NCBI RefSeq assembly: GCF_000686045.1
Contig: NZ_JMLV01000008.1
Location: 101,001 to 165,000 of the forward strand
Source of the DNA: Fodinicurvata fenggangensis DSM 21160
GTDB lineage: Bacteria; Pseudomonadota; Alphaproteobacteria; Kiloniellales; DSM-21159
Direction: 5' to 3'
Length of the DNA: 64,000 bases
Numbering within the stretch: the stretch's first letter is position 1; each line of letters starts with the position of its first letter. The position numbers were made by a program, and so were the translations under genes. Below, in pieces: positions 42,041 through 51,028 of this stretch. Under the pieces are notes generated by a model that did not search any database, was not told the origin of the DNA, and saw nothing but the letters and a program-made list of their open reading frames with translations.

Positions 42041-43252
42041 TCAATTCACCAGCGAGCAGGTGCTGTCAGAGAGCGGCTTGTAGGCCTCATCACCCGGGAT
42101 GGTGGCAACCAGGTTGTAGTAGTCCCAATCGCCTTCGGACTCGTCCGGCGACTTGACCTCGACCAGGTACATGTCGTGCACCATGCGACCGTCCTCACGT
42201 ACCTCGCCGTTCGGCGCGAAGAAATCATCGACAGGCATCTGCTTCATCTGAGAAACCGCAGCTTCGCCGCCATCGTCATCGATCTCGGCAACGGCCTTCA
42301 GGTAATGGCTCACAGAGGAATAGACGCCGGCGTGCACCATGGTGGGATACTGACCGTCCCGGCGCTCCGCAAAGCGTTCGGCAAAGGCCTTGGTGTCATC
42401 ATTCATGTTCCAGAGAAAACCGGTGGTCAGCTGCAGCCCCTGGGCCGTTTCGAGCCCAAGCGCGTGCACGTCGGTGATGAACATGAGCAGCGCCGCCAGG
42501 GACTGGCCGCCCTGCACAATTCCGAACTCGTTGGCCTGCTTGATGGCGTTGGTGGTGTCCGAGCCGGCGTTGGCCAGGCCGATCACCTTCGCACCAGAAC
42601 CTTGGGCCTGAAGCAGATAGGACGAGAAGTCCGAGGTATCCAGGGGATGGCGAATGGTGTCGAGCACCTCGCCACCGTTCTCCTCGACCACGGCCGCCGT
42701 ATCCTGCTCGAGCGAATGACCGAAGGCATAATCGGCTGTGATGAAGAACCAGCTGTCGCCGCCTTCCTGCACAATGGCCTGGCCCGTTCCCTTGGCGAGG
42801 GAAAAGGTGTCATAGGCATAGTGCACGGTGGTCGGCGAACAGTCATCGTTGGTCAGGCGCGTGGTGCCGCCACCGTTGACCAGCAGCGCCGTATCCTTCT
42901 CGCGCGTGATCTCATTGACGGCCAGGGCCACGGAGGACGTGGGAACGTCAACGATTACGTCCACGCCTTCCTCGTCGATCCACTCGCGCACGATACTGGA
43001 ACCGACGTCGGGTTTGTTCTGGTGGTCCGCTGACAGGATTTCGATCTCCTTGTCATTGACGGTGCCGCCGAAGTCTTCGACCGCCATGCGCGCGGCCTCG
43101 ACGGACCCAGGCCCGGCCAGGTCCGTATAAAGCCCGGACTGGTCATTGAGCACACCGATCTTCAGGACATCGTCCGAAATTTCGGCCTGTGCAGGCAGCG
43201 CCAGTGTCAACGCCGCCAGGGCTCCGAAAGTTGCTGTTGTTGTACGTTTCAT
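42041..43252 (-). CDS. HAAT ABC transporter substrate-binding protein (second system)
   Basis: 403 aa. Signal peptide 1-23 (ALPAQAE), then the type I binding-protein fold: LKIGVLNDQSGLYTDLAG, DVIVDVPTSSVALAV, ADYAFGHSLEQDTAAVV. It is related to receptors for branched amino acids and small carboxylic acids. GGGAGG lies upstream. The downstream malonyl-CoA synthetase suggests a dicarboxylate ligand (inference only). Confidence 0.9.
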   Translation of the reverse strand: MKRTTTATFGALAALTLALPAQAEISDDVLKIGVLNDQSGLYTDLAGPGSVEAARMAVEDFGGTVNDKEIEILSADHQNKPDVGSSIVREWIDEEGVDVIVDVPTSSVALAVNEITREKDTALLVNGGGTTRLTNDDCSPTTVHYAYDTFSLAKGTGQAIVQEGGDSWFFITADYAFGHSLEQDTAAVVEENGGEVLDTIRHPLDTSDFSSYLLQAQGSGAKVIGLANAGSDTTNAIKQANEFGIVQGGQSLAALLMFITDVHALGLETAQGLQLTTGFLWNMNDDTKAFAERFAERRDGQYPTMVHAGVYSSVSHYLKAVAEIDDDGGEAAVSQMKQMPVDDFFAPNGEVREDGRMVHDMYLVEVKSPDESEGDWDYYNLVATIPGDEAYKPLSDSTCSLVN

Positions 43253-43297
43253 TTTTACCTCCCTGTGGTTTTGGGGGCGCTTCCGTCCCGCGGACAG

Positions 43298-44023
43298 CTA
43301 GACCCCCAGATAGGTCTCGATCATATCCTGTTTCTCTTCCAGCTCGTCCTTGCGCACCTCCTCGGCGACCTTGCCTTGTTCCATGATGAAGTGATGGTCG
43401 GCGACAGTGGCGGCGAAGTGGTAGTTCTGCTCGACAAGCAGGATCGTATAGCCCTTGCCCTTCAGCTGGGTGATAACATCGTGAATCTGCTGCACGATCA
43501 CGGGCGCCAGACCTTCCGTCGGCTCATCGAGCAACAGGAGGCGCGCGCCCGTGCGCAGAATGCGGCCGATGGCCAGCATCTGCTGCTCACCGCCCGACAG
43601 ACGTGTGCCCGAACTTCGCCGGCGTTCCTTCAGGTTGGGAAATAGGCTGTAGATCTCCTCCAGGCTCATGCCGCCCTCGGCCACGGTCGGCGGCAGCAGC
43701 AGGTTTTCCTCGACATCCAGGCTGGCAAAGATACCGCGCTCTTCGGGACAATAGCCGATGCCCAGGTTTGCGATCTTGTCCGAGGACAGCTTGATCAACT
43801 CCTGCCCCCGGAAACGGATCGAGCCACGCCGATCACGGACCATGCCCATGATGGCACGCAGCGTGGTCGTTTTCCCCGCCCCGTTGCGGCCAAGCAGGGC
43901 AACGACCTGTCCTTCGGGCACGACAAAGCTGCTGCCGTGCAGGACGTGGGATTCCCCATAATAGGCATGCAGGTCCGAGACCTCGAGAAGCGGCGTTCCC
44001 TCCGTCGCTTTACGCTCAGGCAT
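43298..44023 (-). CDS. livF: HAAT ABC transporter ATPase, LivF-like (second system)
   Basis: 241 aa from ATG 44023, overlapping the livG stop by 8 nt. Walker A GRNGAGKTT (about 46), signature LSGGEQQML (about 144), Walker B LLLLDEPTEGL (about 164). Partner of the LivG-like ATPase. It is followed 45 nt later by the receptor gene. Confidence 0.92.
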   Translation of the reverse strand: MPERKATEGTPLLEVSDLHAYYGESHVLHGSSFVVPEGQVVALLGRNGAGKTTTLRAIMGMVRDRRGSIRFRGQELIKLSSDKIANLGIGYCPEERGIFASLDVEENLLLPPTVAEGGMSLEEIYSLFPNLKERRRSSGTRLSGGEQQMLAIGRILRTGARLLLLDEPTEGLAPVIVQQIHDVITQLKGKGYTILLVEQNYHFAATVADHHFIMEQGKVAEEVRKDELEEKQDMIETYLGV

Positions 44024-44774
44024 GACCCGTTCCCATATAAGCCTCTCGCACATCGGGGTTGTTCGTCAGCGTCTCGTAATCGCCCTCGACCAGGATCTCG
44101 CCACGCTGGAGCACCGTGATGGTGTCGGAAAGATCTGACACGACACTCAGATTATGCTCGACCAACAGGATCGTCCTGTCCTTCGACACCCGCTTGATCA
44201 GGGCCGATATCCTGCTGACATCCTCGTGCGCCATGCCGGCGGTCGGTTCGTCCAGCAGCATGAACTCCGGATCGAGCGCCAGGGTCGTGGCAATCTCAAG
44301 CGAGCGCTTGCGCCCATAGGGCAGTTCGCCGGCATGCACCCGCGCAAAATCCTGCAGCCCCACAGCTTCCAGCAGTCCCATGGCCTGCTCGTTCATGGAG
44401 TCCAGAACCTTTTCGGCTTTCCAGAACTTGTGGGTCAGGCCTGTTGGCTGCTGCAAGGCCACCCGTACGTTCTCCAGGGTGGTCAGTTGCGGAAACACGG
44501 CCGAAATCTGGAACGAGCGCACCATACCCTTGCGTGCAATGGCGGCTGAGCCACTGCGCGTGATGTCTTCCCCATTATAGAGAATGCGCCCGGACGTGGG
44601 GTCCAAAAATTTCGTCAGAAGATTGAAGACAGTGGTCTTTCCAGCCCCGTTGGGGCCGATCAGCGCATGGATGCTCCCGCGCCGGACCTTGAGATTCACA
44701 CCATTCACGGCATAGAAGCCGCGAAACTGTTTGGTCAGCCCTTCGGCTTCCAGCACATAGTCGGACCCGGTCAT
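44016..44774 (-). CDS. livG: HAAT ABC transporter ATPase, LivG-like (second system)
   Basis: 252 aa. Walker A GPNGAGKTT (about 39), signature LPYGRKRSLEIA (about 152), Walker B FMLLDEPTAGM (about 173), switch His in VEHNLSV. It is first in the minus-strand operon livG-livF-receptor-livH-livM-matB. Confidence 0.92.
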   Translation of the reverse strand: MTGSDYVLEAEGLTKQFRGFYAVNGVNLKVRRGSIHALIGPNGAGKTTVFNLLTKFLDPTSGRILYNGEDITRSGSAAIARKGMVRSFQISAVFPQLTTLENVRVALQQPTGLTHKFWKAEKVLDSMNEQAMGLLEAVGLQDFARVHAGELPYGRKRSLEIATTLALDPEFMLLDEPTAGMAHEDVSRISALIKRVSKDRTILLVEHNLSVVSDLSDTITVLQRGEILVEGDYETLTNNPDVREAYMGTGHA

Positions 44775-45086
44775 ACCTGTCCGGCACTCCCCTCTTCCCT
44801 GTTCATCCCGACCCCGCCTGCCACGTCCGTATCGACGTTCCCAGAGCAGCCATGCAAGGCCGGTACTTGCTTACGATACCCGAGCGCATCCTCTTGACGG
44901 GACACATTTTGCGGGCACCACCTGTTGTTCGCGAGATTAGACAGCGAACCACAAAATTGCAAGCTGCTTGAAACGGTACAACTTGTTGAATCAGAACTTT
45001 TTCTGACAATCAGAGACAGTGCCCTGGAGAATTTCAACCGGTGCTCGTGAGAACCTGCTGCTGTCCGTACACGGCCAGCCAACCGC
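44775..45086. other. Noncoding gap: promoter region of the second HAAT/matB operon
   Basis: 312 nt between the livG start and the stop of the UxaA-type gene, both on the minus strand. No gene is seen. A palindrome TCAGAA-CTTT-TTCTGA at 44991-45006 is a candidate operator. A minus-strand promoter for livG should lie about 44840-44980, but I could not assign its boxes with confidence. Confidence 0.45.
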
Positions 45087-46667
45087 CTACATCACGGCAC
45101 CGATCTGCCAGGGGACGAACTCATTGTCTCCGAAATCCAGGGCCTCGCTGCAGCTCTGCTCGCCCGATGCGGTGCGCAGCACCAGATCGAAAATCCTGTC
45201 TCCCATCTCCTCGATGGAAACACCTTCGTCCAGCACGGGTCCGCAGTTGATGTCCATGTCCTCGGACATGCGCTGGTAGGTCGTCGAGTTTGTGCAGAGC
45301 TTCAGCGACGGAGACGGCTTGAAGCCGGAGACCGAACCGCGGCCGGTGGTGAAACAGACGATATTCGCACCACTTGCGATCTGGCCGGTGATCGAACAGG
45401 GGTCGTAGCCGGGCGAGTCCATGAACACGAAGCCCGGGCCCTCGATGGGTTCGGCATAACCGTAGACGTTCTCCAGCCGTGTCGTGCCCCCCTTGGCCGC
45501 CGCACCCAGGGATTTCTCGAGGATCGTGGTCAGGCCGCCTTCCTTGTTCCCGGGAGAGGGATTGTTGTCCATGGAACCGGAATTGCGCGCGGTATAGTCC
45601 TCCCACCAGTGGATGCGCTCGATCAGCTTCTCGCCCACCTCGCGACTGGCGGCCCGCCGCGTCAGCAGGTGTTCGGCGCCATAGATCTCCGGCGTCTCGC
45701 TGAGAATTGCCGTACCGCCATGGCGCACCAGCTTGTCGACAGCGGCGCCGAGGGCCGGGTTCGCCGTTATGCCGGAATAGCCATCCGAGCCACCGCATTG
45801 TAGCGCCAGCTTGATGTGGCTGGCGGAAACCGGCTGCCGGCTCACCTCGTTCGCGGCCGGCAGCATGGCCTGGATACGCTCCACGCCATCGCGCACGGCG
45901 GCGCGCGTGCCCCCGGCCTCCTGGATCTTCATGTAATCGAAGCTGCTGCCACGCTCGAGCCCGAAACGTTCCACGATGCGATTGATCTGGTTCATCTCGC
46001 AACCGAGGCCGATCAGCAGTACGCCGGCGAAATTCGGATGCGTCAGGTAGCCATGCAGGGTGCGCTGCAGCAGTTCCATGCCCTCACCCGAACCGGCCAT
46101 GCCACAGCCGGTCCCATGCGCAAAGGCAACGACCCCGTCGACATTGGGAAAGGCATCGAGCGCCGGATCATTGAAGGCACTTGCGACGGCCCGCGCGACC
46201 GTCGCGGAGCAGTTTACCGTGGTCAGGACACCGATATAGTTGCGTGTGGCAACCTGCCCGTCGGGCCGCACGATGCCCTGGAACGTGGCACGCTGGTCCA
46301 CCGGAACGGAGTCGGTCGGGCGCGCCTCGGCCCCGTAGGCATAGTCGCGCTCGAAGTCGCCCATGCCGCAGTTGTGCGTATGCACGTGCTGGCCCTCGGC
46401 GATGTCCTGCGTGGCGAAACCGATGATCTGGCCATACTTGCGGACGGCCTCGCCCTCCATGATCGGACGCGCGGCCACCTTGTGCCCCGATGGGATGTCG
46501 TCGCGGCATTTCACGCCCAGCGCGGATGGCTCGGATCCCGCCGCCAAGCGGCGACAGGCCACCATGACATTGTCATCCGGATTCAGGCGCACCACAGCCG
46601 GCGCAGGCGTCGCTTGCACCGTCGGGTTCCGTTCCGTCTCTGCCAATTGCGTCTCGGTCTGCGTCAT
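45087..46667 (-). CDS. UxaA/GarD-family sugar-acid dehydratase (altronate/galactarate dehydratase-like)
   Basis: 526 aa from ATG 46667, 6 nt after GGAGG. An N-terminal SAF domain (about 25-100, with GHKVAARPI and HTHNCGMGDFERDYAYG) is fused to the altronate/galactarate dehydratase catalytic domain: YIGVLTTVNCSATVA, HGTGCGM, GLGCEMNQI, QCGGSDGYSGITANPALG, FTTGRGS. The conserved Cys residues and iron-dependent beta-elimination chemistry are family knowledge. It dehydrates a hexonate or aldarate to a 2-keto-3-deoxy acid. It is divergent from the TRAP importer gene, and both upstream regions carry the same 11-bp sequence. Confidence 0.88.
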   Translation of the reverse strand: MTQTETQLAETERNPTVQATPAPAVVRLNPDDNVMVACRRLAAGSEPSALGVKCRDDIPSGHKVAARPIMEGEAVRKYGQIIGFATQDIAEGQHVHTHNCGMGDFERDYAYGAEARPTDSVPVDQRATFQGIVRPDGQVATRNYIGVLTTVNCSATVARAVASAFNDPALDAFPNVDGVVAFAHGTGCGMAGSGEGMELLQRTLHGYLTHPNFAGVLLIGLGCEMNQINRIVERFGLERGSSFDYMKIQEAGGTRAAVRDGVERIQAMLPAANEVSRQPVSASHIKLALQCGGSDGYSGITANPALGAAVDKLVRHGGTAILSETPEIYGAEHLLTRRAASREVGEKLIERIHWWEDYTARNSGSMDNNPSPGNKEGGLTTILEKSLGAAAKGGTTRLENVYGYAEPIEGPGFVFMDSPGYDPCSITGQIASGANIVCFTTGRGSVSGFKPSPSLKLCTNSTTYQRMSEDMDINCGPVLDEGVSIEEMGDRIFDLVLRTASGEQSCSEALDFGDNEFVPWQIGAVM

Positions 46668-46738
46668 GATGGTCCTCCGCTCCTGTCCTGGTTTCCGCCC
46701 GAACCGACAGGTCCGATTCCGCACCAGGTTGCCCATAA

Positions 46739-46759
46739 ATGTATACCAGTATGAAAGGT
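46739..46759. promoter_or_regulatory. Candidate GntR (FCD) operator upstream of the UxaA-type gene
   Basis: ATGTATACCAGT resembles the TTGGTATACCAA sites of UxuR/ExuR-like FCD regulators and runs directly into GTATGAAAGGT (46749-46759), an 11-mer repeated exactly at 46968-46978 before the divergent TRAP gene. The minus-strand TATACAT here could be the -10 of the dehydratase gene. Confidence 0.5.
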
Positions 46760-46964
46760 GGGACTATGGCAAATCCTGCGCAATTTCCTGTCCCAGGATT
46801 TGCAAACAATGGTTGCTGCAATGCCCCGGAAAACTTGATGGAAAGTTACACCACCAGGCTTGCACTCAGCTAATAGTACTGTCCGTTGACCTGGCTTATG
46901 GAGGCTTCCGTCCACGGCGCCTGCCCGCATGACCATGTAAAGTCACGTAAAATTATTTGGTGTG

Positions 46965-46983
46965 TTGGTATGAAAGGTATATT
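46965..46983. promoter_or_regulatory. Candidate GntR (FCD) operator/promoter upstream of TRAP dctP
   Basis: TTGGTATGAAAGG contains the exact 11-mer GTATGAAAGGT (46968-46978) shared with the dehydratase promoter and half of a TTGGTATACCAA-type site. It overlaps a -10-like TATATT (46978-46983), so a bound repressor would block transcription of the TRAP operon. Confidence 0.5.
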
Positions 46984-47083
46984 ATCCCACGCCAAAAGCA
47001 AGAATGACACATGTCTGTCGCGGTTGTATCGCGACCAGGACTGGAAAAGCAGAATAAGACCTGTACACGGAGGAAAACAGCTC

Positions 47084-48067
47084 ATGACCAAGCTTTCATT
47101 TCTGGGAAAATGTGGATTGATGGCACTCGCGGTGGGGGCGCTGGCGACAGCACATACCGCATCCGCCAAGGATCTGAAGTTCGCCCACGTCTACGAAACC
47201 TCGGAACCCTTCCACGAATGGGCCGTCTGGGCCGCGGAGGAACTTGAGGAGCGTACTGACGGCCGCCATACGATGGAGGTCTTCCCGGCCTCCTCGCTGG
47301 GCAAGGAAGTGGACATCAACGAAGGCCTCGGCCTCGGCACGGTCGACGTGATCTACACCGGCAACCAGTTTGCCGCCCGCTCCTATGGGCCGATCGGCAT
47401 TGCCGGCGCGCCCTACATGTTCCGTGACGTCGATCACTGGAAGGCCTATCGCGAAAGCGATCTGTTCCGCGATCTGGCCCAGGGTTATCGGGACGAGACC
47501 GACAACAAGGTCATCACCCAGACCTACTACGGCCAGCGTCACGTCACATCGAATGTCGAGATCGATACGCCCTCCGACATGGAGGGGCTGAAGATCCGCA
47601 CGCCGAACGCTCCGCTCTACATGATGATGCCGAATGCCGTCGGCGCGAACCCGACGCCCATCGCCTTCGCCGAGGTCTACCTGGCATTGCAGCAGGGCAC
47701 GGTCGATGCCCAGGAGAACCCCCTCAACACGATCCAGGCGAAGAAGTTCTATGAGGTCCAGGATTACATCAACCTGACCGGCCATATCACGGACTCGCTG
47801 CTGACCATCGTCAGCGGGATCACCTGGAATTCCCTCTCCGAAGAGGATCAGGAGATCCTGACCAACGTCCTCGAGGAAGCGGCCCAGGGGGCCACCCAGG
47901 ACATCATCGAGTCCGAGGACGAACTCGTCTCCTGGTTCGAGGAGGAAGGCACAACGGTCAACAAGGATGTCGACCGCGAGGCCTTCCGCGAAACCGTGCG
48001 CCCGCACCTGACGGGTGAAGACGTCGACTGGTCCCAGGAAACCTTCGACCGTCTCCAGGACCTCTGA
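47084..48067 (+). CDS. dctP: TRAP transporter substrate-binding protein, DctP-like (sugar-acid type)
   Basis: 327 aa from ATG 47084, after CGGAGG; the frame upstream is open but crosses the promoter. Signal peptide 1-28 (HTASAKD). DctP landmarks: FAHVYETSEPFHEWA, LEERTDGRHTMEVFPASSLG (about 55-75), the carboxylate-clamping Arg in LKIRTPNAP (about 170) and DAQENPLNTI (about 210). DxQENP is typical of receptors for uronates and related sugar acids. It is divergent from the sugar-acid dehydratase and is followed by a terminator-like hairpin. Confidence 0.92.
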   Translation: MTKLSFLGKCGLMALAVGALATAHTASAKDLKFAHVYETSEPFHEWAVWAAEELEERTDGRHTMEVFPASSLGKEVDINEGLGLGTVDVIYTGNQFAARSYGPIGIAGAPYMFRDVDHWKAYRESDLFRDLAQGYRDETDNKVITQTYYGQRHVTSNVEIDTPSDMEGLKIRTPNAPLYMMMPNAVGANPTPIAFAEVYLALQQGTVDAQENPLNTIQAKKFYEVQDYINLTGHITDSLLTIVSGITWNSLSEEDQEILTNVLEEAAQGATQDIIESEDELVSWFEEEGTTVNKDVDREAFRETVRPHLTGEDVDWSQETFDRLQDL

Positions 48068-48077
48068 TCACGCATCA

Positions 48078-48113
48078 CCTCCCCGTCGGCCGCTGACGCG
48101 GCCGGCGGGGAGG
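48078..48113 (+). terminator. Terminator-like hairpin between dctP and dctQ
   Basis: CCTCCCCGTCGGCCGC and GCGGCCGGCGGGGAGG pair over 16 positions (one T-G pair) around a TGAC loop, 10 nt after the dctP stop, with CCTTTTC immediately after. It looks like an intrinsic attenuator that would let the receptor be made in excess over the membrane subunits. Confidence 0.75.
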
Positions 48114-48152
48114 CCTTTTCCAGCTTCCGCGTCTACAGCCTTGGAGGTGACG

Positions 48153-48731
48153 ATGACCGATCCGAGTCCGGGGGGCGATGCCGAATCAGAATCGTTCGAG
48201 CTCGAGGCTGAGCCGCCGTTCGACCCCTCCGAGTTTGCCCTGGAGGATTACGTCGTCCTCCTCGTCTTCTGGCTACTGGCGCTCGACGTTTTCGCCCAGT
48301 TCTTCACGCGCTTCGTCCTTGGCGATTCGATCGGCTGGACCGAGGAGATGGCGCGCTATCTGTTGATCGGAGTGGGCTTCCTGGGCGGCGCCATAGCGGT
48401 GCGCCGGAACAGCCATATCATGATGGAGTTCATGTATCGCTACCTGTCCGCCCCTCTCGGACGCGCGCTGGCCTCGCTGGTCGACCTGGTGAACCTTGTG
48501 TTCTTCGTCATCCTGGCCTGGCTGACTTATGAAGTGGGCGCGCGCACCGGCTCCTACATGGCCTCCGTCGATATCCCCAAGAGCATCGTCTATTACGTGG
48601 CCTGTGCGGGGTTCGCCCTCATGGCCCTGCGAACGGTCTATCGCATTCTGACCGTCTGGCCGCAGCGTTTCGGAGGCGCAGAGTCGTCCCACCAACCCGG
48701 ATCTCCAGAGAACGAGGAAACACCCCGATGA
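48153..48731 (+). CDS. dctQ: TRAP transporter small permease, DctQ-like
   Basis: 192 aa from ATG 48153, after GGAGG; the earlier open frame overlaps dctP and the hairpin. An acidic N-terminal leader of about 28 residues precedes four membrane segments, with RRNSHIMMEF as the conserved loop after segment 2. Coupled by ATGA to dctM. Confidence 0.9.
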   Translation: MTDPSPGGDAESESFELEAEPPFDPSEFALEDYVVLLVFWLLALDVFAQFFTRFVLGDSIGWTEEMARYLLIGVGFLGGAIAVRRNSHIMMEFMYRYLSAPLGRALASLVDLVNLVFFVILAWLTYEVGARTGSYMASVDIPKSIVYYVACAGFALMALRTVYRILTVWPQRFGGAESSHQPGSPENEETPR

Positions 48732-50110
48732 CCGTGACTCCCATGGCACCGGGCGGGCGAGCGAGGGTCGTGGCGCCTGTTATACTCGCCGCTGGCACAC
48801 TGCTCTCCGTATGGCTGGCCTGGACCGAACAGGACCTGGGCTTCCTGTTTGCCGCTCTCTTCACGATGCTGCTTGTGGGCATCCCCGTAGCTGTGTCGCT
48901 CGGCGGCGCCAGCCTCCTGTTCGTCTATGTCACCGGCCAGGTTCCGGATTTCGTCGTGGCCCACCGGATGATCAACGGCGTGGACAGTTTCCCCCTGCTG
49001 GCGATCCCCTTCTTCATCCTGGCCGGCACCTTGATGAACGGCGCCGGCATCACTTACCGGTTGTTCAATTTTGCCAATGCGCTGATGGGCTGGATGCGCG
49101 GCGGTCTGGGGCACGTCAACATCGGCGCCAGCATCATCTTCTCGGGCATGTCCGGGGCGGCGGTGGCGGATGCCGGCGGCCTGGGCACCATCGAGATCAA
49201 GGCGATGCGCGAGCGCGGTTACGACTCCGACTTCGCGATCGGCATCACCGCCGCCTCCTCGACCATCGGGCCGATCATTCCCCCCAGCCTGCCCATGGTG
49301 ATCTATGGCGTGATGGCATCCGCCTCGATCGGCCAGCTGTTCATCGCAGGCCTGATCCCGGGCCTGCTCATGGCCGCGACCCTGATGATCATGGTCGCCT
49401 GGATTGCGCGCCGCCGAGGCTATCCGCGCGACACCCAATTCAGCCTCCGCCGCCTGTGGTCGACCTTTACCAAGGCCTTTCTGTCGCTGCTGACGCCCCT
49501 CATCATTATCGGCGGCATCATCTCCGGCGCCTTCACGCCGACCGAGGCAGCGATCGCCGCCGTCGTCTACGCGCTGTTCCTCGGCGCCGTCGTCTACCGC
49601 ACATTGCCGCCACGCCGGCTGCTGCGCATCAGCATGGAGACGATCGAGACCACGGCGATCATCCTGCTTGTCGTCGCCTCGGCCTCGATCTTCGCGTGGA
49701 TCCTGATCAGCAACCAGTTCACCAACCAGTTCGCCGGCCTGCTGACCGCCTATACGGACAACCAGGCGGTCATCCTGCTGATCATGACCCTCATCATGCT
49801 GGTGGTCGGCTGCTTCATGGAGACGGTGGCCGCCATCACCATCCTGGTCCCGGTGCTGCTGCCGGTCGCCGTCCAGGTGGGCGTCGATCCGGTGCATTTC
49901 GGGGTGATCATGGTGTTGAACCTGATGATCGGCCTGCTGACGCCGCCCGTGGGCATGGTCCTCTACGTCCTGTCCCGCGTATCCGGCGTCTCCTTCGAAC
50001 GCTGCATGCGGGGCACCATCCCCTTCCTGATTCCGCTGGTGATCTCGCTGCTGCTCATCACCTTCATACCGGAGATCTCCATGTGGCTGCCGAGCCTGAT
50101 CTATCGCTGA
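48728..50110 (+). CDS. dctM: TRAP transporter large permease, DctM-like
   Basis: 460 aa with about 12-13 membrane segments. Conserved: FPLLAIPFFILAGTLM, FSGMSGAAVADAGGLG, TIGPIIPPSLPMV (about 185) and FTPTEAAIAAVVYALF (about 270). It forms the sodium-coupled channel with DctQ. It is followed 170 nt later by the FCD regulator on the same strand. Confidence 0.93.
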   Translation: MTVTPMAPGGRARVVAPVILAAGTLLSVWLAWTEQDLGFLFAALFTMLLVGIPVAVSLGGASLLFVYVTGQVPDFVVAHRMINGVDSFPLLAIPFFILAGTLMNGAGITYRLFNFANALMGWMRGGLGHVNIGASIIFSGMSGAAVADAGGLGTIEIKAMRERGYDSDFAIGITAASSTIGPIIPPSLPMVIYGVMASASIGQLFIAGLIPGLLMAATLMIMVAWIARRRGYPRDTQFSLRRLWSTFTKAFLSLLTPLIIIGGIISGAFTPTEAAIAAVVYALFLGAVVYRTLPPRRLLRISMETIETTAIILLVVASASIFAWILISNQFTNQFAGLLTAYTDNQAVILLIMTLIMLVVGCFMETVAAITILVPVLLPVAVQVGVDPVHFGVIMVLNLMIGLLTPPVGMVLYVLSRVSGVSFERCMRGTIPFLIPLVISLLLITFIPEISMWLPSLIYR

Positions 50111-50280
50111 GCCCTGCCTTGCTTCGGGGGCGGACCTCGGAACGAAGCGGTTTCTTTCCAGGCGGCGCAGGTCCCTGCCTTTGGAAAACGTGCTGGAGTC
50201 CTCGTACAGAAAGCTGTAGCAGGCCGTAGGCAACCCGGACCGTCCTGCCGGGCCTGAATACGGGGCGCGCGAGGAATGAG

Positions 50281-51012
50281 ATGAAGACCTACAGGATCGA
50301 GCGCAAGACGCTGTCGGAACAGGTCGCGGAACGCCTCGAACAGGACATCCGCGACGGCCACTACAAGACCGGCGACAAGCTGCCGGCCGAGCGGGAAATG
50401 ATGGAACAGTTCGGCGTCGGCCGGCCGGCCATTCGCGAAGCGCTGTTCTATCTCCAGAAGCTCGGGTTCGTCGCCATCAGCAGCGGCACCCGGCCGCGCG
50501 TGATCAAGCCCACGCTGGATAGCGTGCTGCCGCGCCTGTCGGGGGCGGTGCGCAGCCTGCTGGAAGATCCCGACGGGCAAACCTCCTTGCAGGACGCCCG
50601 CGTCCTGTTCGAAGTCGCGATTGCGCGCCACGCCACCGAGCACGGAACGCCGGCCGACCACAAGGCCCTGCGCGAGGCGCTGGAAAGCAACCTGAGCACC
50701 ATTGGCGACGAGCCGGCCTTCAAGCGTTCGGACGTCGCCTTCCATGCGGCCCTGGCCCGGACGACCGGCAATCCCATCATCATGGCTGTGCACGACGCGC
50801 TGTCCACCCTGCTGGACGACCGGCGCGCGCACGTCCTGCAGCGGCCCGGCGAGGACAAGGTGGCCTCCGAGGCGCATCGCGAGATCGTCGAAGCCATCGA
50901 AAGCGGCAATCCCGACATGGCCGAGCATGCCATGCGCCGGCACCTGGAACACCACTACGGCACATACAGGACCCTGAAGGAAAGCGGACCCGAAACGGAG
51001 GGATCGCGCTAG
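50281..51012 (+). CDS. GntR-family regulator, FadR/FCD subfamily
   Basis: 243 aa. The winged HTH occupies about 8-75: LSEQVAERLEQDIRDG, LPAEREMMEQFGVGRPAIREALFYLQKLGFV. The FCD ligand domain has its metal-binding residues in SDVAFHAAL (Asp and His, about 150) and EAHREIVEAI (His, about 200). It is in the NanR/UxuR-like group that senses sugar acids. It lies between the TRAP genes and two oxidoreductase genes and probably represses the cluster through sites at 46739-46759 and 46965-46983. Confidence 0.9.
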   Translation: MKTYRIERKTLSEQVAERLEQDIRDGHYKTGDKLPAEREMMEQFGVGRPAIREALFYLQKLGFVAISSGTRPRVIKPTLDSVLPRLSGAVRSLLEDPDGQTSLQDARVLFEVAIARHATEHGTPADHKALREALESNLSTIGDEPAFKRSDVAFHAALARTTGNPIIMAVHDALSTLLDDRRAHVLQRPGEDKVASEAHREIVEAIESGNPDMAEHAMRRHLEHHYGTYRTLKESGPETEGSR

Positions 51013-51028
51013 CGCGGGTTCAGATGGA

